Positions 1 through 7,521 of a DNA stretch of 64,000 nucleotides are shown one piece after another. The notes beneath the pieces were generated by a model. The model made no database searches. It saw nothing but the letters and a program-made list of their open reading frames with translations, and was not told the DNA's origin. This DNA comes from Streptomyces sp. NBC_01264 (GTDB lineage Bacteria > Actinomycetota > Actinomycetes > Streptomycetales > Streptomycetaceae): contig NZ_JAPEOX010000001.1 of assembly GCF_026340675.1 (NCBI RefSeq), positions 6,696,001 through 6,760,000 on the forward strand. The letters run 5' to 3'. The translations under genes were made by a program, and so were the position numbers. Each line of letters begins with the position of its first letter. The first letter of the stretch is position 1.

Positions 1-339
1 CGCCGGATCCGGGAGGACCTGGCCCTGCTCGCACAGCGCGCCAGGCTCCCGCTCACCCCCGTGGACGACGCCGCCGGGGCCCTGCTCGCTCCGGGCGCGG
101 ACCCGGTCGAGGCGCTGGGCCTGACCAGCCGCGAACGGGACGTGCTGCGCCTGGTCGCGGCGGGCCACACCAACCGCCAGATCGCCGAGGAGCTCTTCAT
201 CTCCCCGAAGACGGCCAGCGTGCACGTCTCGAACATCCTGGCGAAGCTCGGTGTCGCGAGCCGCGGCGAAGCGGCCGCCCTGACCCACCGGCTGCGGCTC
301 TTCGGCCCCGTGGCCCAGCAGCCCGCCGGGACGCACTGA
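1..339 (+). CDS. LuxR-family transcriptional regulator, C-terminal part only
   Basis: The reading frame is open from the first base of the window, so the gene starts upstream and only its last 112 residues are visible. They contain a complete LuxR/FixJ-type helix-turn-helix: [15 protein letters not shown], then [26 protein letters not shown] split over the recognition helix, then a short C-terminal tail. This is the DNA-binding half of a LuxR regulator. Whether the missing N-terminal half is a receiver domain, an AAA/tetratricopeptide module (LAL type) or something else cannot be told from here. The QRARLPL segment before the HTH is a linker. The next gene is on the opposite strand and ends just after it, so this is the last gene of its transcription unit. 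Confidence 0.9.
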   Translation, partial: RRIREDLALLAQRARLPLTPVDDAAGALLAPGADPVEALGLTSRERDVLRLVAAGHTNRQIAEELFISPKTASVHVSNILAKLGVASRGEAAALTHRLRLFGPVAQQPAGTH

Positions 340-354
340 AGGGGCTCAGGGCGG

Positions 355-546
355 CTACCCGGCCTGGGCCGCCGGGTGCTCCTTCGCCCGTATGAGCACC
401 TTGCCGGAGTCCAGGTCTATCGGACCCTTTCCCGGGTCGCCGTCGTTCACGTCGATCCGGGAAAGCTCCAGCCGCTTCTTCTCCTCGTCCGTGTGCTTGC
501 GTCCCGGACTGAACAGCTCCTCGATCATGTTGAACATCGCGTCCAC
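355..546 (-). CDS. small conserved hypothetical protein (63 aa)
   Basis: This is a 63-residue, highly charged soluble protein with no signal peptide or membrane segment. It begins MDAMFNMIEELFSPGRKH and carries a KKRLEL helix followed by a short acidic segment (DVNDGDPGKGPIDLDSG). From memory it resembles small Streptomyces proteins assigned to a DUF6191-like family of unknown function. The GTG at 546 is the furthest plausible start, and an in-frame ATG at 537 is an alternative. It lies directly downstream of the sorbosone-dehydrogenase-like lipoprotein gene on the same strand and may be co-transcribed with it. Its composition matches the host, and a frame on the opposite strand across it looks like a shadow. 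Confidence 0.65.
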   Translation of the reverse strand: MDAMFNMIEELFSPGRKHTDEEKKRLELSRIDVNDGDPGKGPIDLDSGKVLIRAKEHPAAQAG

Positions 547-579
547 CGCGCCTTCCGGCCCCCCGTCGGGGCCCGCCGC

Positions 580-1935
580 TCATCCCACGGTCAGTGTCAG
601 GATCCTGTCGTCACCGGTTTCCGGCGACCCGCGCCCGTCCGTCTCGCTCGTGACCAGCAGCAGTCTGTCCCCGCCCAGGGCCACCACGGTGCGCAGCCGG
701 CCGTACTCGCCCGTCAGGAACGCCTCGGGCGCCGCCACCGGCTCCGCCCCGGCCAGCGGGATCCGCCAGAGCCGCTCCCCCTTCAGCCCGGCCATCCAGA
801 CGGAGCCCTGTGCCCAGGCGATCCCGCTCGGCGAGGCCTCGTCGGTCTTCCACACCGCCACCGGATCGCGCATCCCCGGCTTGCCGGCCTTGCCCTCGGC
901 CTCCGGCCAGCCGTAGTTCGCGCCGGGCTCGATCAGATTCAGCTCGTCCCAGGTGTGCTGGCCGAACTCGGCCGCCCACAGCCGTTTGTCCTTGTCCCAG
1001 GCGAGCCCCTGCACATTGCGGTGCCCGTAGGAGTAGACGACGGAGTCGGCCTCCGGATTGCCGTGCACCGGCTCCCCGTCCGGGGTCATCCGCAGGATCT
1101 TCCCGCCCAGCGACTTCTTGTCCTGGGCCAGCCCGGTCTCCCCGGTCTCGCCCGTCCCGGCGTAGAGCATCTTGTCCGGGCCGAAGGCGATTCGCCCGCC
1201 GTTGTGGATGAGCCCCTTGGGGATCCCCCTGAACACGGTGTCGGGCGCGCCCAGCTGGTCGCCCGCCGGTCTCCGCTCGTCATAGCGCAGCCGTGCGATG
1301 CGGTTGTCGGACTCGGTGGTGAAGTAGGCGTACACCATGAGGTCCGAGGCGAAGGAAGGGGACACGGCCAGGCCCAGCAGCCCGCCCTCGCCGCCCGGGG
1401 CCACCCCGGGCACCTTGCCGACCGGGGTCACGGCCCCCGTGCCCACGTCGACCCGGCTGATCGTGCCCTTGTCCCGCGAGGCGACCAGCAGGTTCCCGTC
1501 GGGCAGCGGAGCCACCCCCCACGGGGACTCCAGGCCCTGCGCGGCCACGCCGGTCACGGTCACGCTGCCCTTGGCCGGAGGCCCGGAGGGCGACGCGGAC
1601 GCGGAGCCGGAGGCCGACGGGCCGCCCGAGGCGCCCGGCGGCGCGGAGCCCGCCACGGTGCCCGGTGGCGCATCGCTCGGCCGGGCTCCGGTGCCGGCCG
1701 GCGGCGAGCAGCCCGCCGCGAGCAGCGCCCCGCATCCCGCCAGGGCGAAGGCCGCCAGCACCCCGCGGGACCGGGCGCGCGGCCCGGCGTACGACCGCGG
1801 CGGCCCGTCCGCCCGCCGCCGCTCCGGGCCCTGCTCCCGATCCCGCTCCGGCGCCCGGCCCAACCCCTGCGGCTGTCCCTGCGGCTGTCCCTGCGGCTGG
1901 CCCTGCCCTCGTCCCCGCGCCTGTCCGTTTCGCAT
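580..1935 (-). CDS. PQQ-dependent sugar dehydrogenase-like lipoprotein (glucose/sorbosone dehydrogenase family)
   Basis: The 451-residue product is a predicted exported lipoprotein. After a hydrophilic N-terminus with GQPQ repeats comes a hydrophobic stretch ending in LLAAGC, a lipobox at about residues 70-75, then a Ser/Pro/Gly-rich linker. From about residue 120 there is a six-bladed propeller of the glucose/sorbosone dehydrogenase (GSDH) family: SPWGVAPLPDGNLLV, EGGLLGLAVSP, GLIHNGGRIAFGPDKMLY, YGHRNVQGLAWD and NLIEPGANYGWP are the usual blade motifs. Family members oxidise aldoses using PQQ, but many Streptomyces lipoprotein members are uncharacterised, so the substrate is unknown. I chose the ATG at 1935 because GGAGGGGAG lies just upstream; the open frame continues much further but only as non-coding sequence. 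It follows the aldo/keto reductase gene on the same strand after 98 bases. Confidence 0.85.
   Translation of the reverse strand: MRNGQARGRGQGQPQGQPQGQPQGLGRAPERDREQGPERRRADGPPRSYAGPRARSRGVLAAFALAGCGALLAAGCSPPAGTGARPSDAPPGTVAGSAPPGASGGPSASGSASASPSGPPAKGSVTVTGVAAQGLESPWGVAPLPDGNLLVASRDKGTISRVDVGTGAVTPVGKVPGVAPGGEGGLLGLAVSPSFASDLMVYAYFTTESDNRIARLRYDERRPAGDQLGAPDTVFRGIPKGLIHNGGRIAFGPDKMLYAGTGETGETGLAQDKKSLGGKILRMTPDGEPVHGNPEADSVVYSYGHRNVQGLAWDKDKRLWAAEFGQHTWDELNLIEPGANYGWPEAEGKAGKPGMRDPVAVWKTDEASPSGIAWAQGSVWMAGLKGERLWRIPLAGAEPVAAPEAFLTGEYGRLRTVVALGGDRLLLVTSETDGRGSPETGDDRILTLTVG
1867..1905. repeat. three 12-bp tandem repeats inside the lipoprotein gene
   Basis: A 12-base unit (CCTGCGGCTGTC on the plus strand) occurs about three times with one imperfect copy. 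It encodes the GQPQ repeats near the N-terminus of the lipoprotein. It probably varies in copy number between strains. Confidence 0.7.
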
Positions 1936-2017
1936 CGCCGTACTCCCCTCCGGTCCTCCGATCGTGCCCTCACACGACTCAACAGCGCCGACCATGCCCC
2001 AAGTTCCGCCACTCGTA

Positions 2018-2031
2018 CACTCGATCGAGTG
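2018..2031. promoter_or_regulatory. perfect 14-bp palindrome, candidate operator
   Basis: CACTCGATCGAGTG is a perfect palindrome lying two bases beyond the aldo/keto reductase stop codon and about 85 bases before the lipoprotein start on the minus strand. A second half-site ACTCG begins seven bases to its left. It could be a regulator site for the lipoprotein gene. No regulator is identified. Confidence 0.35.
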
Positions 2032-2033
2032 GT

Positions 2034-3035
2034 TCAGGCCCCGACCGGCACCGGCAGCTCCGACAGCTCCACCAGGTCCTCGGCGGTCAGCCGCACCTGG
2101 GCCGCCCGCGCGTTCTCCTGCGCCCAGTGCGCCTGCCCGGCCCCGGGCACGGGAACCACCTGCGGCCCCTGCGCCAGCACCCACGCCAGCGCCACCTGCG
2201 CCGCCGTGACCTGGTCCCCGTGCCGCCGGGCGACCCGCCGCAGCCCCGCCACGAGCACCTGGTTCGCCGCCATCGCGTACGCCGTGAACCGCGGATGCCT
2301 GGCCCGGACGTCCCCGGGCTCGAACCCCTCGCCCGGGACCAGTGTCCCGGTCAGGAACCCGCTCCCCAGCGGCATCGCCGCCAGGAACCCCACCCCGCGC
2401 GCCGCGCACCACGGCAGCAGCCGCCACGCCGCCTGCGGCGACCACACCGACAGCTCCGCCTGCACCGCGCTCACCGGGAACACCTGCTGCGCCCGCTCCA
2501 GGTGCCGCACGGTCGCCTCGTACGCCCGGTCCCCGCGCGGCCCCGCACCCGGCCCGGTGCCCGCCCCCAGCGCGCAGAAGCCCAGCGCCCGCACCTTCCC
2601 CGCACCCACCAGCTCCGCCAGCGCGCCCCAGGACTCCTCGACCGGCACGTCCGGGTCCACCCGGTGCAGCTGGTACAGGTCGATGTGGTCGGTGCGCAGC
2701 CGCCGCAGCGAGGCGTCGCAGGCCCGCCGCAGGTACCCCGGGCGCCCGTCGGCCACGACGTGCACCCCGTCGGCCCGCAGCCCCGCCTTCGCGGACACGA
2801 AGGCGTCCGGCCGGCGCTCGCGCAGCACCCGGCCGAGCAGCAGCTCGTTGGTGTAGGGGCCATACAGATCGGCGGTGTCGAGCAGGTTCGCCCCCAGGTC
2901 GAGGGCGGTGTGAAGGGTGTGCAGCGAGTCCTCGCGCCGCCTGCGCGAAGGCGCGTACGCCCCGCTCATCGGCATGCATCCGAGGCCTATGGCACCCACC
3001 GTGAGCGCCCCCGCCCCGATCGACCTGCGCTCCAC
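2034..3035 (-). CDS. aldo/keto reductase
   Basis: This 333-residue cytosolic NADPH-dependent oxidoreductase shows the family's TIM-barrel signatures in order: GLGCMPMSGAY near residue 16, NLLDTADLYGPYTNE with the catalytic Asp and Tyr near 50, FVSAKAGLRADG with the catalytic Lys, and HIDLYQLHRVD with the catalytic His. The C-terminal segment VVPVPGAGQAHWAQENARA matches the cofactor-binding loop. It most resembles the YakC/pyridoxal-reductase-like class acting on small aldehydes, but the substrate cannot be told. The start is the GTG at 3035, preceded by AGGGGGGA at good spacing and giving VERRSIGAG; the open frame upstream continues without coding character. It is divergent from the dehydrogenase gene that starts at 3126, so the 90 bases between hold both promoters. 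Confidence 0.88.
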   Translation of the reverse strand: MERRSIGAGALTVGAIGLGCMPMSGAYAPSRRRREDSLHTLHTALDLGANLLDTADLYGPYTNELLLGRVLRERRPDAFVSAKAGLRADGVHVVADGRPGYLRRACDASLRRLRTDHIDLYQLHRVDPDVPVEESWGALAELVGAGKVRALGFCALGAGTGPGAGPRGDRAYEATVRHLERAQQVFPVSAVQAELSVWSPQAAWRLLPWCAARGVGFLAAMPLGSGFLTGTLVPGEGFEPGDVRARHPRFTAYAMAANQVLVAGLRRVARRHGDQVTAAQVALAWVLAQGPQVVPVPGAGQAHWAQENARAAQVRLTAEDLVELSELPVPVGA

Positions 3036-3125
3036 CGTGCGTCCCCCCTGGTCCCGCCTGGTCCTCCCGGTCCCGGCACACAAACTAACGGCTCGATCCG
3101 GATCCCCTGACATAGCCTCCTGATC

Positions 3126-4082
3126 ATGACTGCAGAGATTCCCGAGACCCTCGACGTATGGCTCCCCTTCCCCGCCGAGGAGATCGAGGGCCTGCCCGAT
3201 TCCTTCCGCTACCGCCACTGGGACGGCGAGGAGACCTTCCCCGCCGATCCGGCCGCCTGCGTCTTCTACGTCACCCCGTACATGAAGTCCCCGGCCGTCA
3301 CCCTGCGCCCGCTGGCCGCGATGCCCCGCCTGCGGGTCGTCCAGACCCTGACCGCCGGGGTCGATCACGTCCTGGGCGGCCTCGGCGACCTGGCCCCCGG
3401 CGTACGGCTGTGCAACGCCAAGGGCGTCCACGACGCGAGCACCGCGGAGCTCGCGCTCACCCTGGTCCTGGCCTCCCTGCGCGGGATCCCCGGCATGGTG
3501 CGCGGCCAGGACCGCGAGGAGTGGCGCTTCGGGTTCTACGAGGCCCTCGCGGACAAGTCCGTACTGATCATCGGCTACGGAGCGGTCGGCGCGGCCATCG
3601 AGGACCGGCTCGCGCCCTTCGAGTGCGAGCGGACCGTCCGGGTGGCGCGGACGGCGCGCACCACGGCGCGCGGGCCGGTGCACGCCCTCGCCGACCTGCC
3701 CCAACTCCTGCCCGCGGCCGACGTGGTGATCCTTTCCACACCGCTCACCGAGGAGACGAGGGGCCTGGTGGGCGCCGGATTCCTCGGCCGTATGAAGGAC
3801 GGCGCGCTGCTCGTGAACGTGGCCCGCGGACCCGTCGTCGACACCAAGTCCCTTCTGGCGGAGGTGGAGTCGGGCCGGCTGCGCGCCGCACTGGACGTCA
3901 CCGATCCGGAACCGCTGCCTTCAGGCCATCCGCTCTGGCATGCTCCGGGTGTCCTGATCACCCCCCATGTGGGCGGCAGCAGCTCCGCGTTCGAGCCGCG
4001 GGCCAAGCGTCTGGTGGCCCGTCAGCTCCGCCGGTTCGCCGCCGGAGAGCCCGTGGAGAACACGGTGTTGATCACGGATTGA
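3126..4082 (+). CDS. D-isomer-specific 2-hydroxyacid dehydrogenase
   Basis: This is a 318-residue NAD(P)-dependent dehydrogenase of the D-2-hydroxyacid family. The Rossmann motif GYGAVGAAIEDR lies near residue 150. The substrate and catalytic residues are present: Arg in NVARGPVVD, Glu in TDPEPLPSGHPLW and His in TPHVGGSSS. It is slightly shorter than SerA-type enzymes and has no ACT domain, so it is a catabolic or detoxifying reductase (glyoxylate/hydroxypyruvate reductase-like) rather than a serine biosynthesis enzyme. The real SerA is at 11382. The ATG at 3126 fits the conserved N-terminus. Substrate is not known. Confidence 0.88.
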   Translation: MTAEIPETLDVWLPFPAEEIEGLPDSFRYRHWDGEETFPADPAACVFYVTPYMKSPAVTLRPLAAMPRLRVVQTLTAGVDHVLGGLGDLAPGVRLCNAKGVHDASTAELALTLVLASLRGIPGMVRGQDREEWRFGFYEALADKSVLIIGYGAVGAAIEDRLAPFECERTVRVARTARTTARGPVHALADLPQLLPAADVVILSTPLTEETRGLVGAGFLGRMKDGALLVNVARGPVVDTKSLLAEVESGRLRAALDVTDPEPLPSGHPLWHAPGVLITPHVGGSSSAFEPRAKRLVARQLRRFAAGEPVENTVLITD

Positions 4083-4276
4083 CGCGCGACGCGCACGCTC
4101 CGCGTTCGTCCGGACGCGCTCGGTGGGCACAACTCCCTTGTTGGTGACGGAGCGTAGAGAAACTATGTCCCTGAGTGACGAAAGTGGTGTATCGTCCGGA
4201 ACAGGGGCTGCGCCACGAACGTCTGGCGCTGGGGAGTGATCGGACACTTTGGGGGGCGACGGGCGATGCACGGCCA

Positions 4277-7200
4277 ATGGACGAAGGATCCGATGCGGCG
4301 AAGCCGCCGGAGGCGAAGGTGCCGGGACTGGACCGCGCCGGAACCAGCCAGCGAGGGGGACCGGTGACCACCCCGGGGGCGGCGCTGCTGACCCGCCGGC
4401 CCCTCGCCGGCAGCGGCGGTGGCGGCGGCAGCGGCTCGACGGGGCTGGCGATGCAGCTCCTCCTCGCGGTGGTCAGCAGCGGGTACGCCGTCGGCGCCGC
4501 CCTCGGCTGGGGATCCGAGGAACTCGCCGAGATCATGGGCGACTTCGGACTCAGCGCCGCGGGCCTGCTCGCCGCCGTCTCCTGTTTCACGTACGCCCGG
4601 GCCATCGACAGCCGGGAGCGCCCGGCCTGGCTGCTGTTCGCGTTCTCCTCGCTCATGGGCTGCTGCGGCAACGCCGTCTGGGGCTGGTACGAAGTGGTCC
4701 TCGGCGAGGCCGTACCGAAGCCCTCGCTCGCCGACTTCGCCTTCCTCTGCTTCGCACCGCCCGCCATCGTGGGCCTGCTCGTCCTCGCGAAGCGCCCCGT
4801 CACCCGGGCCGGCTGGGTCTGCCTCGGCCTCGACTCCTGGCTCATCGGCGGCTCCCTGCTCACCCTCTCCTGGAGCCTGGCCCTCGCGCACGCCGCGCGC
4901 TCCGCCCAGTCGGGCGCCCCCGGCAGCGTCCCGCGCGCGGCGCTCTCGCTGGCCTACCCGCTCCTGGACATCGCGCTCGTCTCGATGGTGCTGGTGCTGC
5001 ACTTCCGCCGCTCCGAGACCAACCGCTCCGCCGTGAACACCGCCATCGCCGCCCTCGCCCTGACCGTGCTGAGCGACGCGCTGTTCACCTCGCCGCTGCT
5101 CAGCGCCGAGTACCAGTCCGGCCAGCTCCTGGACGCCGGCTGGTTCGCCGGCTCGCTCCTCCTCGCGTACGCGCCCTGGGGCGCCCGCCGGCTGCCCCCC
5201 GGCCCGGAGACCGCCGCCCCCGCGCACGTGCGGGCCGAGCGGCCGCACAGCCGCCCCATCACCGGCTCCCTGCCCGCCCTCACCCCGTACCTCGCGGCGG
5301 CCGTCTGCACCCTCGGGATCCTCTACAACGTGGTGGACGGCCGGAAGGTCGACCGGGTCGTCGTCTTCACGGGCTGCACGGTCGTGCTCGCCCTGGTCAT
5401 CCGCCAGGGCATCATGCTGCTCGACAACATCGCGCTGACCCAGGAACTGGCCCAGAAGGAGAACCACTTCCGCTCCCTGGTCCAGGGCTCCAGCGACGTC
5501 ATCATGATCGCCGCGCCCACCGGGACCCTGCGCTACGTCAGCCCCGCCGCCGCCGGGGTCTACGGCCGCGAGGCGGAAGAGCTGGTCGGCACCGAGCTGG
5601 CCACCCTGATCCACCCGGAGGACCTGGGCCGCGTCGTCCACGAGGTGCGCCGCTTCCTGGCCGCGCCGCCCGCCGAGGAGCCGACCACCCGCATCGAGTG
5701 CCGGTTCAGATCGGGCGCCGGCGAGTGGCTCAATGTGGAGTCCACCGTCAACCGCCACCAGGGCGGTCTGATCCTGAACAGCCGCGACGTCACCGAGCGG
5801 GTCCGGCTCCAGGCGCAGCTCCAGCACAGCGCCGAGCACGACCCGCTCACCGACCTCCCCAACCGGGCCCTGTTCACGCGCCGGGTCCGCCAGGCCCTCA
5901 CCGGACGCCGGGCCGGGGACCACAGCACCGCCGTGCTCTTCATCGACCTCGACGGGTTCAAGGCGGTCAACGACACCATCGGCCACCAGGCCGGCGACGA
6001 GCTGCTCATCGAGGCCGCCCGCCGGCTCCAGGACTCGGTACGGGCCGGGGACACCGCGGCCCGCCTCGGCGGAGACGAGTTCGCCGCCCTGATCCTGGGC
6101 GACGGCAGCCGCGACCGCACGGCCCGCGAGTACCAGGTCCACGAGATCGCCGACCGTCTGCGCACCACCCTCTCCCAGCCCTACCGGATCGCCGGGAGCG
6201 AGGTCCGGGTCGCCGCCAGCATCGGCGTGGCCTTCGCGGATCCCGGCATCACCCCTTCGGACCTGATGCGCAACGCGGATCTCGCGATGTACCGGGCGAA
6301 GGCGGGCGGCAAGAACCGGGTCGAGATGTACGCGCCCCAGATGCAGGCCGAGGTCGTCCGCAAGGCGGAGCTGGCGGGCCGGCTGCGCACCGCGCTCCAC
6401 GACGGGGAGTTCGCCCTGCTGCACCAGCCCGTGGTCTCCCTGGCCTCGGGGGAGATCTCGGCCGTGGCGGTGCAGGCTCGGTGGCGTTCCGCCCAGGGAA
6501 TCCTGTTCACCCCCGCCGAGTTCCTGCGGGTCGCCGAGTACAGCGGAGGAGGAGGGGCCGGAGGAGGAGGGGCCGGCGAGGGCGGGCACCACGCCGTCCC
6601 GGACGCCTCGCGCACCGCGGAGCTGGGGCGCTGGCTGCTGGAGGAGGCCGTCGGGCAGGCCGCCGAGCGCCACCGGGCCGGGCACGACGTCCCCGTGGCC
6701 GTACGGATGACCGCGCAGCGGCTGCTGGACCGGTCGATGCCGCTGGGCTCCGTGGAAGCCCTGCTGGCCCGCAACGGGCTGCCGTCGGGCGGGCTCGTCC
6801 TGGAGCTCGCCGTATCCGACCCCAGGGTGCCCTTCGACGACCTGGAGCGGCGCCTGGCGGCCCTGCACCGGCTCGGGGTCCTGATCGCCCTCGACGGCTT
6901 CGGCAGCGGTTACGCGGCCATCAGCGCCCTGCGCAGGCTCCCCGTGGACATGCTCAAGCTCGACCGGGGCCTGGTCGAGGGGGTCGTGGAGTCCCCCCGG
7001 CTGCACAAGATCACCGCGGGCCTGTTGCGGATCGCGAACGACCTCGGCATGCAGTCGGTGGCGGAGGGTGTGGACCTCCCCGAGCAGGTCATGGCACTGC
7101 GCGCGATGGGCTGCACCCACGGACAGGGAATGGCCTTCTCCGGCCCGCTGGACGAATACAGGCTGCGCCGCGCGCTCGTGCGCGGTACGTTCCCAGTACC

Positions 7201-7300
7201 GGGAGGCGCAGCTCAACCCGCGTTGGCCGGTGGTTCACCAGGGGGCTCGATGGTCATCCGTAGAGGCTCACATAATGAGACGCCCGTCCCACCCGCTTGA
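4277..7300 (+). CDS. membrane PAS-GGDEF-EAL protein, likely diguanylate cyclase with a degenerate EAL domain
   Basis: The product is about 1007 residues. Residues 57-385 hold roughly eight to ten membrane helices, about 395-510 form a PAS/PAC sensor, about 515-680 a GGDEF domain with an intact RLGGDEF motif (near 596-602) and FIDLDGFKAVND, and about 695-990 an EAL-like domain. The GGDEF domain should make cyclic di-GMP. In the EAL domain the signature triplet reads AVQ, DDFGTGYSS reads DGFGSGYAA, and the metal-binding Asn region reads VRMTAQ, so phosphodiesterase activity is probably lost. A Gly-rich insertion lies near residue 760. I chose the ATG at 4277. A GTG at 4364 has a better ribosome site (GAGGGGGA), and the frame is open back to a GTG at 4175. 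It sits just before the ilv operon, as the S. coelicolor SCO5511-type protein does in my memory. Confidence 0.85.
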   Translation: MDEGSDAAKPPEAKVPGLDRAGTSQRGGPVTTPGAALLTRRPLAGSGGGGGSGSTGLAMQLLLAVVSSGYAVGAALGWGSEELAEIMGDFGLSAAGLLAAVSCFTYARAIDSRERPAWLLFAFSSLMGCCGNAVWGWYEVVLGEAVPKPSLADFAFLCFAPPAIVGLLVLAKRPVTRAGWVCLGLDSWLIGGSLLTLSWSLALAHAARSAQSGAPGSVPRAALSLAYPLLDIALVSMVLVLHFRRSETNRSAVNTAIAALALTVLSDALFTSPLLSAEYQSGQLLDAGWFAGSLLLAYAPWGARRLPPGPETAAPAHVRAERPHSRPITGSLPALTPYLAAAVCTLGILYNVVDGRKVDRVVVFTGCTVVLALVIRQGIMLLDNIALTQELAQKENHFRSLVQGSSDVIMIAAPTGTLRYVSPAAAGVYGREAEELVGTELATLIHPEDLGRVVHEVRRFLAAPPAEEPTTRIECRFRSGAGEWLNVESTVNRHQGGLILNSRDVTERVRLQAQLQHSAEHDPLTDLPNRALFTRRVRQALTGRRAGDHSTAVLFIDLDGFKAVNDTIGHQAGDELLIEAARRLQDSVRAGDTAARLGGDEFAALILGDGSRDRTAREYQVHEIADRLRTTLSQPYRIAGSEVRVAASIGVAFADPGITPSDLMRNADLAMYRAKAGGKNRVEMYAPQMQAEVVRKAELAGRLRTALHDGEFALLHQPVVSLASGEISAVAVQARWRSAQGILFTPAEFLRVAEYSGGGGAGGGGAGEGGHHAVPDASRTAELGRWLLEEAVGQAAERHRAGHDVPVAVRMTAQRLLDRSMPLGSVEALLARNGLPSGGLVLELAVSDPRVPFDDLERRLAALHRLGVLIALDGFGSGYAAISALRRLPVDMLKLDRGLVEGVVESPRLHKITAGLLRIANDLGMQSVAEGVDLPEQVMALRAMGCTHGQGMAFSGPLDEYRLRRALVRGTFPVPGGAAQPALAGGSPGGSMVIRRGSHNETPVPPA

Positions 7301-7333
7301 CATCACCCTCCCGCCGGAGGGAGGGTCAATGCC

Positions 7334-7375
7334 ATGCGCACCCGAATTCTCGTACTTGGAAAGCGCGTCGGCTGA
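7334..7375 (+). CDS. ilvB leader peptide (13 aa), attenuator uORF
   Basis: ATG at 7334 begins a 13-residue peptide, MRTRILVLGKRVG, ending at TGA 7373-7375. GGAGGGAGGG lies 9 bases upstream. The consecutive Ile-Leu-Val-Leu codons sense all three branched-chain amino acids. It precedes a U-tract terminator and ilvB, which is the classical arrangement for ribosome-mediated attenuation of the ilvBNC operon in actinobacteria. Confidence 0.88.
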   Translation: MRTRILVLGKRVG

Positions 7376-7417
7376 AGCTGGGGCCAGCATGTCCCCGTTC
7401 AACGCACCCGACGCGCT

Positions 7418-7451
7418 CCCCTCGCTTGCCTCCCGGCACGAGGGGTTTTTT
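7418..7451 (+). terminator. ilvB attenuator terminator
   Basis: CCCCTCG (7418-7424) pairs with CGAGGGG (7439-7445) over a 14-base loop and is followed at once by six T residues (7446-7451). A U-tract of this kind is unusual in Streptomyces DNA and marks a true intrinsic terminator. It lies 43 bases after the leader peptide stop and 71 bases before ilvB. Stalling at the leader's Ile/Leu/Val codons would be expected to prevent its formation. Confidence 0.85.
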
Positions 7452-7521
7452 GTTGCACTGGCAACGTCGCATCTCGTAAAACCCTCCTCGTAAAACCCTC
7501 AGCTTCGAGAAGAGAATGCCG

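Noticed and set aside
376..2856. Long open frame on the plus strand opposite the lipoprotein and aldo/keto reductase genes
   Set aside because: It is the antisense shadow of two well-supported minus-strand genes, a usual effect of high GC at third positions. Its product is Arg/Pro-rich with no domain.
4163..7216. 1017-codon minus-strand frame opposite the GGDEF-EAL gene
   Set aside because: Shadow frame. It is rich in Arg, Gly, Asp and His without any motif, while the plus strand has clear PAS, GGDEF and EAL signatures.
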